Part shown: positions 45,991 through 55,665 of the stretch, one piece after another
How positions within the stretch are numbered: the stretch's first letter is position 1
How the letters are laid out: each line of letters starts with the position of its first letter
Source: Myxococcus stipitatus
GTDB lineage: Bacteria; Myxococcota; Myxococcia; Myxococcales; Myxococcaceae
Assembly: GCF_021412625.1 (NCBI RefSeq)
Contig: NZ_JAKCFI010000005.1
Span: forward strand, 496,001-560,000
Direction of reading: 5' to 3'
Length of the DNA: 64,000 bases
The notes under the pieces: generated by a model
Told to the model about the DNA's origin: nothing
The model's input: the letters and a program-made list of their open reading frames with translations, nothing else
The model's database searches: none
Made by a program: the position numbers and the translations under genes

Positions 45991-47190
45991 GTGGACAAGC
46001 GCCAGAAGCGGAAGGTGTGGCTGGGGGTGGCGGGGGGGCTGTTCGTCCTCGCGGCGATACTGATGCTCACCGGACAGGGCGAGGACGCCCCGCCGGAGGC
46101 TCCCAAGGTGGAGTTCCCCCGGCGGATGCGCGCGCCCGAGCGGGAGCGCGCCGAGCGCCGCAGGACGCAGGTCGTCCCGACGCTGGCGGTCCAGGACGCC
46201 GGGCCCGCCGAACCCGCGCGGCCGAGGGATCCGCTGCTCGCCGCCCTCCCCCGGGGCAAGGGCAAGACGGCGGTGGTCATCGAGGCGAACGCGCTGAGGC
46301 ACTCGCCCATCGGCGAGCTGCTGCTCGCCTGCCTCATGCGCGACGGGGGCAAGCAGTTGGAGGAGATCCGCAAGGCCAGCGGCGTGGACCCGCTCCAGGA
46401 TCTGGACCGGCTGGTCGTCACGGACGAGGGGCTGATGCTGTCGGGCAACTTCGCCGGCGCGCGCTTCCAGGAGCTGCTGGGCGAGCGCGTGTCGTTCGAC
46501 TACGGCCAGGGCGCGCGCATCTACGAGCCGGGCGAGACGAACCTCCCCCAGCAGGACGGCAGCAACGTGCGCCGGCGCGGGCCCGGAGGGGCGCTGGGGA
46601 CGTGGAACAACCAGCTGCTCGTCGTGGGGAAGACGCCGGACGAGGTGAAGGCGGCCATCGACCGCCTGGAGGGGCGCGGCGGCGACGAGCCTCCCCTCCT
46701 CACCGAGAACAACACCTACGGTGAGATGTATGGCGTGCTCTCCGTGGAGGACATCGCCCGGCTGTTCCCACCCGAGCAGGCGGAGCTGGCGCAGCGGCTG
46801 CGCACCGTCGCGCAGAACGTGGAGCTGCACATGGACGCCAGCTCGGACGTGGCGCTGGTCGCAGAGGTGACGGGCGCCAACGCCAGCGACGTGGAGGACC
46901 TGGGCAAGTCCCTGGGCGCCGCCCTGTCGCTCGCACGGCTGCAGGCCCAGGCGGGGGGCGACAAGGACAAGGACCTGGCCCAGCTGCTCGACTTCGCCAA
47001 GGTGCGGCCGGATGGCGACTCGTTCACCCTGGAGATGGCCGTCCCCCTGGCCATCATCCAGGAGCGCCTGGCCTTCTGCCGCGAGGAACGCAAGGACGAG
47101 ACGGCGAAGGACCTGGCGCCGAGCGCGGCCGCCGCCCCCTCGGCCCCTGATGCCGCGACGGAGGGTGTCCCGGCCCCCCCGGGCGAATGA
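45991..47190 (+). CDS. Membrane-anchored protein of the ABC operon, unknown function
   Basis: A 399-residue protein with one N-terminal helix (VWLGVAGGLFVLAAILMLTG) and a large extracytoplasmic or soluble part. After a basic/Pro-rich spacer come regular alpha/beta elements (TAVVIEANALRHSPIGELLLACLM, DPLQDLDRLVVTDEGLMLSG, NNQLLVVGKTPDEVKAAIDRLEG), resembling a substrate-binding or pilus-type assembly protein, but no family is recognised. It starts with GTG one base after the permease stop, so it is the third gene of the exporter operon and may be its periplasmic partner. C-terminal about 25 residues are Ala/Pro-rich. Confidence 0.78.
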   Translation: MDKRQKRKVWLGVAGGLFVLAAILMLTGQGEDAPPEAPKVEFPRRMRAPERERAERRRTQVVPTLAVQDAGPAEPARPRDPLLAALPRGKGKTAVVIEANALRHSPIGELLLACLMRDGGKQLEEIRKASGVDPLQDLDRLVVTDEGLMLSGNFAGARFQELLGERVSFDYGQGARIYEPGETNLPQQDGSNVRRRGPGGALGTWNNQLLVVGKTPDEVKAAIDRLEGRGGDEPPLLTENNTYGEMYGVLSVEDIARLFPPEQAELAQRLRTVAQNVELHMDASSDVALVAEVTGANASDVEDLGKSLGAALSLARLQAQAGGDKDKDLAQLLDFAKVRPDGDSFTLEMAVPLAIIQERLAFCREERKDETAKDLAPSAAAAPSAPDAATEGVPAPPGE

Positions 47191-47332
47191 AGCCCCGGAG
47201 GGGGTGATTCAACCCCAGCCCCGTCGAAAGCGGACGCCGCAGGCGCCCGCCGGTGGACCGACGGGAAGGCCGTGGATGGTGCGTCAGGGTTTTTGTAACA
47301 ATTGAAGCCCTCGGGCCTGCCCCAATCCCGGG

Positions 47333-50300
47333 GTGCCCCTCACGACCACCATGCTGACGCCCTCGCGCCTGTCGAGAGTCGCCCCCCTGCTGTTCGGCTC
47401 GGGTCTCTGCGCCCTCGTCTATCAGACCGTCTGGCTTCGGGAGTTCCGTCTCATCTTCGGTGCGAGTACCGCGGCCTCCGCGGCGGTGCTCGCCATCTTC
47501 ATGGCGGGGCTCGGCCTGGGCAGCGCGCTGCTCGGCGCGCGCGCGGACCGTCAGCCGAAGCCCCTGGGCTTCTACGCCCACCTGGAGCTGCTCATCGCCG
47601 CCAGCGCGGCCCTGAGCCCCTTCCTCGTCACCCTGGTTCGCGCGGCCTATATCGGGCTGGGCGGAACCGTCGGCATGGGGATGGTCCTCGGGTCGGGCGT
47701 GCGGCTGCTGCTGTCCGCGCTCGTGTTGGCCGTGCCCACCGTGCTCATGGGCGGCACGCTCCCCGCCGCCGCGCGCGCCGTCCAGTCGGACGAGGATCCA
47801 CAGCGGCGCGGCCTCGCCGTCCTGTACGGCGTGAACACGCTCGGAGCCGTCACCGGCGCGGCGTTGTCGACCTTCTTCCTCCTCGAGGTGTTCGGGAACC
47901 GGACCACGCTGTGGATGGCGTGCCTGCTCAACGCGCTCGTCGCCATCGTCGCGCGCGGCATCAGCCGTGCGACGGAGGCCCCGGGGGCGACGCCCGCCGC
48001 GGTGACTCCCGTCGTCCCGGAGCCCCCCGTCTCGACGAGCGTGGCGACGTCCCTCCCGCTGGCGGTGCAGCAGGACCTTCCTCCCCGGCCGTTCGTCCTG
48101 GTCGCGGCGGCGACGACGGGCTTCGCGTTCCTGCTGATGGAGCTGGTCTGGTACCGGATGCTCGGGCCCATCCTCGGAGGAACGACGTTCACGTTCGGGC
48201 TCATCCTCGCCATGGCGCTGTTCGGCATCGGCCTGGGCGGCGCGGCGTACTCCGTCGGCTTCCGGTTCCGTCAGGCCACGCTGACGGGCTTCGCGCTCAC
48301 CTGCGCCGCCGAGGCGGCGTTCATCGCCCTGCCCTTCGCGCTGGGAGATCGGCTCGCGGTCACCGCCGCGCTGCTTCGCCCGCTCGGGGACGTCGGGTTC
48401 GGCGGCATGGTGCTGGGCTGGGCGCTCATCGCGGGCGTCGTCGTACTGCCCGCCGCGTTCGTCTCCGGCGTCCAGTTCCCCCTGCTGCTCGCGCTCATCG
48501 GGCGAGGTGGAAAGGACGTGGGCAGGCAGGTGGGGCAGATCTACGTGTGGAACACGGCGGGTTCCATCACGGGCTCGCTCGCCGGTGGCTTCGGCGTGCT
48601 GCCGCTCCTGACCGCGACGGGGACGTGGCGGCTGGTGGCCGGCATCCTCGCGGCATTGGGCCTGGCCTCCGCGCTCCTCTCGCTCCGCAGCGAGCGCCGG
48701 CGCTACGCGGCCCTGATGTGGCCCGTTCTCGTCGCCGCGCTGGCGGTGGTGCTGTCGAGCGCCGAGGGCCCGACGGCCGCGTGGCGGCACGGTGGCGTGG
48801 GCGCGGGACGCTCCGGCATCCAGGAGGAGACGAGCATCAACCGGGTCGACGCCTGGCGCCGCCACCACGCCCGCTCCCTCGTCTGGGAGAAGGACGGCGT
48901 CGAGAGCAGCGTCGCGCTCGCCACCGGGAACGGCCTGGCCTTCATCGTGAACGGCAAGTCGGATGGGAGCACGCTCGGCGACGCGCCGACCCAGGTGATG
49001 AGCGGGCTGGTGGGCACCCTGGCCCATGCCAATCCCCGGAATGCCCTGGTCATCGGCATGGGGACGGGGAGCACGGCGGGGTGGATGGGCCGGGTCCCCA
49101 GCATGGAGCGGTTGGACGTCGTGGAGATCGAACCGGCGATCCTCGACGTCGCCCGGGACAGCGCCGCCGTCAACGCGGATGTGCTGCACAACCCCAAGGT
49201 GCACACCTTCATCGGGGACGCGCGCGAGGTGCTGCTGGCCAGCAAGCAGACCTACGACATCATCTTCTCCGAGCCGTCCAACCCCTATCGCGCCGGCATC
49301 TCCAGCCTCTTCACGCGAGACTTCTATCAGGCGGTGAAGGGCCGGCTGGGCAATGACGGCATCTTCGTCCAATGGCTCCAGGCCTACGAGGTGGACGCGC
49401 GGACCGTCCACAGCGCGTATGCCACGCTCGCCAGCGAGTTCGAGTTCGTGGAGACATGGCAGAGCCACCGCAGCGACCTGCTGTTGGTCGCGACGCGGCG
49501 GCCCCTGGTCCACGACATCGACCGTCTGCGCGCCCGTCTGAAGCAGGAGCCCTACCGGAGCGCGGTCCGTGACGTCTGGCGCACCACGGAAGCAGAGGGC
49601 GTGCTGGCGCGCTTCGTCGCCAATCCGGTCCTGACCCAGCGGGTCGCGGCGGAGGGAGAGGAGCTCGTCAACACGGACGACCTCTCGTTCATCGAGTTCG
49701 CGTTCCCGCGCAGCCTGGGGCGCTCGTCGGGCTTCTCCGTCGAGACGCTCTGGACGGCCTCGCGCGCGCTCGGGACGGACCGTCCGGTGAACATCCGGGG
49801 CGCGGTGGACTGGGACCGCGTGGATCAGCTCCGGGCCTGGAACGGCGTGTCCCCGGCCTCGAAGCCGTCCACGGAGAGCCCCGCCCTCTCCGCTCGACGC
49901 GCCTTCATCGACGCCCTCGTCAAGAAGTCGACGCCCGCGGCGCTCGCGCAGTGGCGGGCGAACCCGTGGGAACCCAAGGGCCCCCAGGAGCTGGTGGCGC
50001 TGACGTTCAGCCTCGCGGGGCTCGGCGACGAAACAGCGCTCGGGTACATCGCCGCCATGCGGCGCGACCTCCCGGTGGAGGCCGACCTGTGCGAGGGCCT
50101 GTTGCGACTCCGGCAGAACCGCGCGGAGGAGGCGACGGCGCTGCTGGAGCGGGCCTTCGTCGCGATGCGGAAGCACCCCTGGGCCCCGCCCGACATGACC
50201 CGCAACGTGCTCACGCAGCTGCCGCCCCTCGCGCGCGCCCACAAGGCCCTGGGGCGCAGGCTCTACGACGTGCTCGCCCAGCCCTTCGCCGTGGATGGCG

Positions 50301-50593
50301 TCACGGAGGCGCGGCGCGACGCACGGCTGGAGCTGGCGCTCGCCGTGGATTGGACGGGCCTGTGCGTGGAGGCGTTCGCTCCGCTCGAGCCATCCCCCTC
50401 CTGGGATGGATGGACGCTGGAGCTGCGCCGACGCTGCTATCGGGACACGGGGCACCCGCTGGCCGAGCTCGCGGAGGAGGAGTACCAACGCCTGCTCGAC
50501 CAGTCCCCCGCCTCCTTCCTCCCCGACCTGCCCGACACGCCGCCGCCTCCGCACGACGTCAACGGCGGCTTCGCGGGCTCCGCGCGCTACTGA
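47333..50593 (+). CDS. Membrane protein fused to a spermidine-synthase-like domain
   Basis: A 1086-residue three-part protein. Residues about 1-470 are a multi-helix membrane module (SGLCALVYQTVWLREFRLIFG, FMAGLGLGSALLGARAD, TVLMGGTLPAAARAV). Residues about 515-700 are a Rossmann methyltransferase of the spermidine synthase class: VIGMGTGSTAGWMG, VVEIEPAI, GDAREVLL, YDIIFSEPSNPYRAGISSLFT. The catalytic Asp of polyamine synthases is replaced (SEPSNP), so it likely does not transfer aminopropyl groups. The last about 350 residues are helical and poorly conserved-looking. GTG 47333 or ATG 47351 starts. Not part of the upstream operon: a 142-bp gap with an AT-rich stretch separates them. Confidence 0.82.
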   Translation: MPLTTTMLTPSRLSRVAPLLFGSGLCALVYQTVWLREFRLIFGASTAASAAVLAIFMAGLGLGSALLGARADRQPKPLGFYAHLELLIAASAALSPFLVTLVRAAYIGLGGTVGMGMVLGSGVRLLLSALVLAVPTVLMGGTLPAAARAVQSDEDPQRRGLAVLYGVNTLGAVTGAALSTFFLLEVFGNRTTLWMACLLNALVAIVARGISRATEAPGATPAAVTPVVPEPPVSTSVATSLPLAVQQDLPPRPFVLVAAATTGFAFLLMELVWYRMLGPILGGTTFTFGLILAMALFGIGLGGAAYSVGFRFRQATLTGFALTCAAEAAFIALPFALGDRLAVTAALLRPLGDVGFGGMVLGWALIAGVVVLPAAFVSGVQFPLLLALIGRGGKDVGRQVGQIYVWNTAGSITGSLAGGFGVLPLLTATGTWRLVAGILAALGLASALLSLRSERRRYAALMWPVLVAALAVVLSSAEGPTAAWRHGGVGAGRSGIQEETSINRVDAWRRHHARSLVWEKDGVESSVALATGNGLAFIVNGKSDGSTLGDAPTQVMSGLVGTLAHANPRNALVIGMGTGSTAGWMGRVPSMERLDVVEIEPAILDVARDSAAVNADVLHNPKVHTFIGDAREVLLASKQTYDIIFSEPSNPYRAGISSLFTRDFYQAVKGRLGNDGIFVQWLQAYEVDARTVHSAYATLASEFEFVETWQSHRSDLLLVATRRPLVHDIDRLRARLKQEPYRSAVRDVWRTTEAEGVLARFVANPVLTQRVAAEGEELVNTDDLSFIEFAFPRSLGRSSGFSVETLWTASRALGTDRPVNIRGAVDWDRVDQLRAWNGVSPASKPSTESPALSARRAFIDALVKKSTPAALAQWRANPWEPKGPQELVALTFSLAGLGDETALGYIAAMRRDLPVEADLCEGLLRLRQNRAEEATALLERAFVAMRKHPWAPPDMTRNVLTQLPPLARAHKALGRRLYDVLAQPFAVDGVTEARRDARLELALAVDWTGLCVEAFAPLEPSPSWDGWTLELRRRCYRDTGHPLAELAEEEYQRLLDQSPASFLPDLPDTPPPPHDVNGGFAGSARY

Positions 50594-50663
50594 GCCGCGC
50601 CTCGCGAGCACCAGGCCCTGGCCGGGGGCGCCGGGAAGAATCGCCCGCGCGCCCCGCACGCGC

Positions 50664-51461
50664 TCACGCCACCATCGCCCGCACCTCCGCCGTGAAGGCG
50701 TGCGCGTCATCCGCATGGACGACGAGGGGCGGAAGCACCACGAGCCCCGCTCCACCGCCCTTCACCGCGCGCAGCAACACCAGCTTCGCGGGCCGGTCCG
50801 CGCGAGGGTGGATCCACCGCACCGTGCGCGGCGCCAGGTCGTGCGCGAGCAGCACCGACACCAGCTCGCTGAAGCGGGAGGCCGGGTACACCATGCACAG
50901 CCCCCCGCGCGGCTCCAACAGGTGCGCCGCCGCCCGCGTGACGTCCCGCAGGTCGCACGCGAGCTCATGCCGCGCGAGCGCCTTCTCCTCCGACGCGCTG
51001 GTGCGCCCGGTGGCCCTCGCCCGGTAGGGAGGATTGCAGACCACGTGCGAGAACCCGCTGGAGGGGAACTGCTCCGCCACGCGTCGCAGGTCCCCGTGCA
51101 CGAGCGACACCGCGCGTTCGCAGCGGTTCAGGTAGACGTTGCGTTCGGCCAGTGAGAACAAGCCGGGCTGGAGCTCCAGCGCGGTGATGTCCCCGAGCCC
51201 CAGCCGCCGCGCGAGCACGAGCGGGATGATGCCGCAGCCCGTGCCCAGGTCCATGAGCCGGCCTCGTGGCGCCCCACCTTCGTGGACCGTGAAGTGCGCG
51301 AGCAGCAGCGGGTCCAACGTGAAGCGGTACCCCAGCCGCCGCTGGAGGACCCGCACCGTCCCCCCGCAAATCGAATCGAGGGTCTCCCCCGGCCCCGCGC
51401 GAAGCTCGAGCCTCACGCGCCGGGGCCACGGCTCCGGCAGGCCTGGCGTCAGCACCCTCAC
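50664..51461 (-). CDS. tRNA1(Val) adenine-N6 methyltransferase-like (TrmN6/YfiC) protein
   Basis: A 265-residue SAM-dependent methyltransferase. Motif I is LMDLGTGCGIIPLVLA, the acidic residue after strand 2 is in ITALELQPGL, motif II HGDLRRV, and the adenine-N6 signature is VVCNPPYRARATG. This NPPY motif and the order match the YfiC/TrmN6 group that methylates A37 of tRNA(Val). The N-terminal TLDSICGGTVRVLQRRLGYRFTLDPLLLA is the usual substrate-recognition piece. Start is GTG at 51461. Its gene lies 9 bp behind the DUF1015-like gene and is probably co-transcribed with it. Confidence 0.85.
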   Translation of the reverse strand: MRVLTPGLPEPWPRRVRLELRAGPGETLDSICGGTVRVLQRRLGYRFTLDPLLLAHFTVHEGGAPRGRLMDLGTGCGIIPLVLARRLGLGDITALELQPGLFSLAERNVYLNRCERAVSLVHGDLRRVAEQFPSSGFSHVVCNPPYRARATGRTSASEEKALARHELACDLRDVTRAAAHLLEPRGGLCMVYPASRFSELVSVLLAHDLAPRTVRWIHPRADRPAKLVLLRAVKGGGAGLVVLPPLVVHADDAHAFTAEVRAMVA

Positions 51462-51470
51462 GCGGGAAAG

Positions 51471-52616
51471 CTAGGCTTGCGTGTCGAGGAACAGAAGGCC
51501 CGCGGGCGGCAGCGGTTCCACACGCAACGTCCGCGGAGGCAGGGTCGCCTGCGCCTCCATCACCGCGCGCACCTCCCATACCGGAGGTGGGTTGAGCGCG
51601 AAGCCCGCCTGGAACGTCCCCGACTCGACCCCCTGCACCAGCGCCTCCAACCCCTGCACCGGGAACACCTGCGGGTGCCCCGGGGACTCCGGGTCCTGGA
51701 TGCCCAGCACCGTCCGCAGCACCAGCGCGTTGAGCAGCGCCAGGTCCAGGCTGCGCAGCGTCGGGTTGCGGGGCGCGCCCTTCAGGTGGGCCAGGTCCAG
51801 CCCCTGTCGGAAGCGAAGGATGCGCCCCCGGCCTCCGGGCAGCACCAGCAGCACCGCGTGCTGGCCGGAGATCATCGTCGCCAGCCGCTCGCGCGCGGCC
51901 ACCTGGCCCCGGGGCGTGTCCAGCGGCATGTCCAGTTCGTAGACCCGCGCATAGGCCGTCACCAGCGTGAGGAACGTCTCCTCATTGAAGGTCTCCACGC
52001 CCTTGAGCGCGCGGTGGATGGGCCGCAACTCCAGCCCCGGATCGGCCAGCGGAACCACGGCGGCAAGCGTCAGGCCGCTCTCGTTCAGCGCGGTGAGCGG
52101 ACGCATGGGCGCCTCGTCCAGCACCGCCTGGATGCGCTTGGCCACCGGCGAGGGCTCGATGCGGCGCAGCGACAGGACGTGCCCGTCGTACCGCCCTTCC
52201 CACACCAGCACCGAGCGCTCGCTCGCCTCCGCGAGCAGCGCCCGGAAGACGCCGTGGTCATCCGCCGTCAGCGTGACGGCGGGCTCGGCCTCCCAGGCCC
52301 GGGGCCGGTAGGGGTCGTGCTCCAGGGGCGTCCCGGCGTCCGGCTGGAGCGCCCCGAGCAGGTACCGAACCGGGGGGCCCGCCAGCTTGCCAGCAGGGCC
52401 GTGGACCTCCACCAGATAGAGCGCGGGCCGGGTGTCGCGCAGCAGCATCCCGGCGTCCCGCTGGCGCCGCAGCTCCGCGCTGGGGTTCGCCGCCTCGAGG
52501 AGCGGCCGGACGTGCGACGGCTGAGGAACCGCGTTGCTGCGCGGCACGTAGCCACTGGGCTCCAGCGAATGCGCCAGTGGGGTCAGCAGGGCCGGGAACG
52601 GATGGACACGCGCCAT
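51471..52616 (-). CDS. DUF1015-like protein
   Basis: A 381-residue soluble protein. Features reminiscent of DUF1015: an early PALYLVEVHG, DDHGVFRALLAEASERSVLVWEGRYD, a long central helix region, and a late FALNPPPVWEVRAVMEAQATL followed by LPPAGLLFLD. The similarity is distant and the usual PKxxSGL element is altered. DUF1015 proteins have no assigned function in bacteria. ATG at 52616. It lies 66 bp downstream of the membrane-protein gene at 52683, same direction. Confidence 0.65.
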   Translation of the reverse strand: MARVHPFPALLTPLAHSLEPSGYVPRSNAVPQPSHVRPLLEAANPSAELRRQRDAGMLLRDTRPALYLVEVHGPAGKLAGPPVRYLLGALQPDAGTPLEHDPYRPRAWEAEPAVTLTADDHGVFRALLAEASERSVLVWEGRYDGHVLSLRRIEPSPVAKRIQAVLDEAPMRPLTALNESGLTLAAVVPLADPGLELRPIHRALKGVETFNEETFLTLVTAYARVYELDMPLDTPRGQVAARERLATMISGQHAVLLVLPGGRGRILRFRQGLDLAHLKGAPRNPTLRSLDLALLNALVLRTVLGIQDPESPGHPQVFPVQGLEALVQGVESGTFQAGFALNPPPVWEVRAVMEAQATLPPRTLRVEPLPPAGLLFLDTQA

Positions 52617-52682
52617 GGCGGGGAAGGTGGTACTGGATGCCCCGCCATGCCACGGCGCGTGCCCGCCTGCTCCCCGGGCCGT

Positions 52683-53909
52683 CTACCACCAGACGTTCTT
52701 GTACGGCCGGTCCCTGGCCGACTTCAGCGAGGAGCGGTCCACGCTCTCCTCCCACAGCAGGCTCACCGTGGTGATGGCTCCCGCGGAGCCGAGGAACGAC
52801 AGCACGTAGGGCGTCGACTGGTCGAAGCCGCCCAGCACCAGTCCGGAGATGAGCAGCACCGCCGCGCCCACGCCCGCGCCGAACAGGTCCGCGCGGAGGA
52901 TCTGCGACGGCGTCGGGTCATAGCGCATGGTCGCCAGCGCCAGCGCCCCCGCGCCGATGCCCGGGGCCAGCAGGAGCGCGTCCCGCCACGTCTTCGAGGA
53001 GATGTCCGTCCCGGAGAAGTGGATGACCGCCATGAGCAGCGCCGCGTACGCCGCGCCCCAGCCCGCGCCCGAGGACACCAGCAGGCCGTCGTTGAGCGGC
53101 AGCTGCCCGCCCCCCAGGCCCGCGGTGAGCCACGCGCCCAGCTCCGCGCCGAGGAACGCCGACCAGGTCAGCACGCCCGCGTCCTGGGAGAACAGGTCCA
53201 TGAAGCCGGCCATGAACATGCCGCCCACCACCGAGTTGCCGATGGTGAAGGACGCCATCGGCCGGTCCACCCAGTTGTTGAACTGCCACCAGGACGACGC
53301 GCCGAACCCCAGGCCCGCGCCGATGAGCGTGCCCGCGAGCATCGCCTCCCGCGAGCTCTTGTCGAAGCTGAAGTCATTGGCGAACGCCTGGGTGAAGAAG
53401 CCGCCCAGCGCGCCGAGCGTCGTGTGGTGGGCGATGAACTTGAAGCTGCCCGGCCCCGACAGGAACGGCCCCTGGCGGCGCTGACCATCCAGCATCGAGC
53501 CGGAGTCGACGGGCACGGGCTGCACGGGGCCCGTGCTCCACTTGTCCGACGTGGACAACGGGCTCTTCGCAGAGGTGCCCAACGGATCGAGCTCCGGCGT
53601 CGCGACCGGCGCGTCGCCCAGGGGGGGCGCGGCCTCCGACGCCTGAGGCAGGCCCTGCCGCGGCGAGTCCTCCAGCGGAGGCTCCGCCGGCAACGCGTCG
53701 TCCGAGGGGGCCGCGTACGCGGGGTCCTCCGCGGCGGGCTGGGCGACGGGAGCCGCCGGTGACGCCTCCCCGGGCGACGGGTACGCGGGCCGCGCCGGAG
53801 CGGGCTCCAGGGTGCCCTGCGTCGGATAGGACTGGGCGCGCGCGGCTTGTGGCAGCACGAGCGCGAGGGTGACGGCGGCGAGGCTGGTCCAGGTTCTCAG
53901 AAATGACAC
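52683..53909 (-). CDS. Exported membrane protein with Pro-rich N-terminus
   Basis: A 408-residue protein. A signal sequence (FLRTWTSLAAVTLALVLPQAARA) precedes a Pro/Ala-rich region of about 120 residues. The rest contains about eight hydrophobic Gly/Ala-rich segments (TTLGALGGFFTQAFA, AMLAGTLIGAGLGFGASS, FTIGNSVVGGMFMAGFMDLF, SAGAITTVSLLWEE) and ends KNVWW. It is probably an integral membrane protein of unknown role. The start is GTG at 53909, supported by an AAGGAG seven bases upstream. Divergent from the photolyase gene. Confidence 0.8.
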   Translation of the reverse strand: MSFLRTWTSLAAVTLALVLPQAARAQSYPTQGTLEPAPARPAYPSPGEASPAAPVAQPAAEDPAYAAPSDDALPAEPPLEDSPRQGLPQASEAAPPLGDAPVATPELDPLGTSAKSPLSTSDKWSTGPVQPVPVDSGSMLDGQRRQGPFLSGPGSFKFIAHHTTLGALGGFFTQAFANDFSFDKSSREAMLAGTLIGAGLGFGASSWWQFNNWVDRPMASFTIGNSVVGGMFMAGFMDLFSQDAGVLTWSAFLGAELGAWLTAGLGGGQLPLNDGLLVSSGAGWGAAYAALLMAVIHFSGTDISSKTWRDALLLAPGIGAGALALATMRYDPTPSQILRADLFGAGVGAAVLLISGLVLGGFDQSTPYVLSFLGSAGAITTVSLLWEESVDRSSLKSARDRPYKNVWW

Positions 53910-54093
53910 GCAAGGACTCCTTGGGTCCACGATGCAGAAGACCACAACCCGAGCGCCCCCGCTGGTTTTTGCGTGACCCATCCCCCACCCCGCGAGGAGG
54001 GCATTCCGCCCCCAGCGTCGGCTGCCGACCATTCGTCCGCGACCACTACAATTCTTCCGCGACGCGCTCCGGGCTCGTGCATCCCTGCGCATC

Positions 54094-55560
54094 ATGCCCA
54101 ACGGGTTCTCGTGGTCCGAGCTCGGCGTCGACTCCGCTCGTCTGCTGGTCACCAACGATGCCCCCCTCCCCGACACGGGGCGGGAGTTCGTCCTCTACTG
54201 GTGCATGGTGAACCATCGTGTCGAGGAGAACCACGCGCTCGACACGGCCATCGCGCTGGGCAACCACCTGAGGCTCCCCGTCGTCGTGTACCAGGCGCTC
54301 CGGCCAGACTATCCCCACGCGTCGGACCGGCTCCACGCGTGGGCGCTGGAGGGCATGGCGGACATGGCCACGGCCTGCGAGGCGCGAGGGCTGCCGTACT
54401 GGTTGGAGCTGCCGCGCACCCCACGCCAGCACCACCCGCGCATCGGCGAGCTGGGCCGGCGCGCCGCCGCCGTCGTGTCCGACCTCTTCCCCACGTACAT
54501 CGTCCCGGGCCACCTGCGTGGCGCCGCGCGGGTTCTGGACGTGCCGCTGTTCGCCGTGGACGCATCCTGCGTGGTGCCCATGCAGCGCATCCCCACCCTC
54601 CAGGCCGGCGCCTATACCCTGCGCCCCAAGCTCCAGAAGCTCTGGCCCGAATACCTCGGCCGCGCCGTCCCCACGCGCCCCGTCGAGCACGCCTCCGCCG
54701 GCCGCAAGCTGGAGCCGGGCTTCGAGCTGGCGGACGCGAAGCAGGCGCGCGCCTCGCTCGACGGCTTCCACATCGACCACGCGGTGCCGCCCATCGAGGA
54801 GCGCGGTGGACGCAAGGCCGCCCTCAAGGCGCTCGACGCCTTCCTGCACGAGAGGCTCCACGGCTACGACGCCGAACGCAACGACCCCGGCCTCGCGCAC
54901 CAGTCCGGCCTGTCGCCCTTCTTCCACTGGGGCAACCTCTTCGCGGGAGAGGCGGCTCGCGCGGCCATCCGCGCGCGCGGCACGGACGACCCCTCGGTCC
55001 GCAGCTTCCTCGAGGAGCTGCTCGTGCGCCGCGAGCTGGGCTTCAACTTCTGCTTCCACACGCCGCAGAACCGCCAGCTGTCCGTCGACTCGCTGCCGGG
55101 CTGGGCCCGCGAGACGCTGACCACGCACCAGAAGGACCCCCGCGAGCACCTGTATTCGCTGGAGCAGCTGGAGCACGCGCACACCGCGGACGGCCTGTGG
55201 AACGCGGCGCAGCGCGAGCTGGTGGCGCGCGGCCGCATCCACAACTACCTGCGCATGCTGTGGGGGAAGAAGATCCTCGAGTGGAGCCGCACCCCGGACG
55301 AGGGCCTGCGGCGCATCGCCCACCTCAACGACAAGTACGCGGTGGATGGGAGGGACCCGGCGAGCGTGGCCAACTTCATGTGGGTGCTGGGGCTGCACGA
55401 TCGCCCCTTCCAGGAGCGGAAGGTGCTGGGCAAGGTGCGTCCCATGAGCTCGCCGCGCACCGCGGAGAAATACGACCTGGCCCCCTACATGGCGCGGTGG
55501 GGGCGGCCCGGAGACCCGCCCGTCAAGCTCAAGCGCCCCCGCCGCGCCCCGAAGCCGTGA
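54094..55560 (+). CDS. Class II deoxyribodipyrimidine photolyase (CPD)
   Basis: A 488-residue flavoprotein that splits cyclobutane pyrimidine dimers with blue/UV-A light. Class II marks: FVLYWCMVNHRVEENHALDTAIALG at the N-terminal antenna-domain edge, LSPFFHWGNLFAGE, the RRELGFNFC segment, GLWNAAQRELVARGRIHNYLRM, LWGKKILEW, and NDKYAVDGRDPASVANFMWVLGLHDRPFQERKVLGKVRPMS. The FAD-binding region is complete. An Arg/Pro-rich tail (KLKRPRRAPKP) follows. It is divergent from an exported membrane protein and independent of the carQRS light operon, but belongs to the same light-stress theme. Confidence 0.93.
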   Translation: MPNGFSWSELGVDSARLLVTNDAPLPDTGREFVLYWCMVNHRVEENHALDTAIALGNHLRLPVVVYQALRPDYPHASDRLHAWALEGMADMATACEARGLPYWLELPRTPRQHHPRIGELGRRAAAVVSDLFPTYIVPGHLRGAARVLDVPLFAVDASCVVPMQRIPTLQAGAYTLRPKLQKLWPEYLGRAVPTRPVEHASAGRKLEPGFELADAKQARASLDGFHIDHAVPPIEERGGRKAALKALDAFLHERLHGYDAERNDPGLAHQSGLSPFFHWGNLFAGEAARAAIRARGTDDPSVRSFLEELLVRRELGFNFCFHTPQNRQLSVDSLPGWARETLTTHQKDPREHLYSLEQLEHAHTADGLWNAAQRELVARGRIHNYLRMLWGKKILEWSRTPDEGLRRIAHLNDKYAVDGRDPASVANFMWVLGLHDRPFQERKVLGKVRPMSSPRTAEKYDLAPYMARWGRPGDPPVKLKRPRRAPKP

Positions 55561-55665
55561 GCAAGGCTGTTGACATCGACGCGCGCATTCGGGAGACGAC
55601 GGTTCCCCTTCCCGTCCCATCGACACCCAACGCAAGGGTGGGACACCGACGTCAGGAGCCGTGCC

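Noticed and set aside
47054..50755. A 1233-codon open frame on the minus strand
   Set aside because: It mirrors the membrane/spermidine-synthase fusion on the plus strand; composition is low complexity and no family motif is present.
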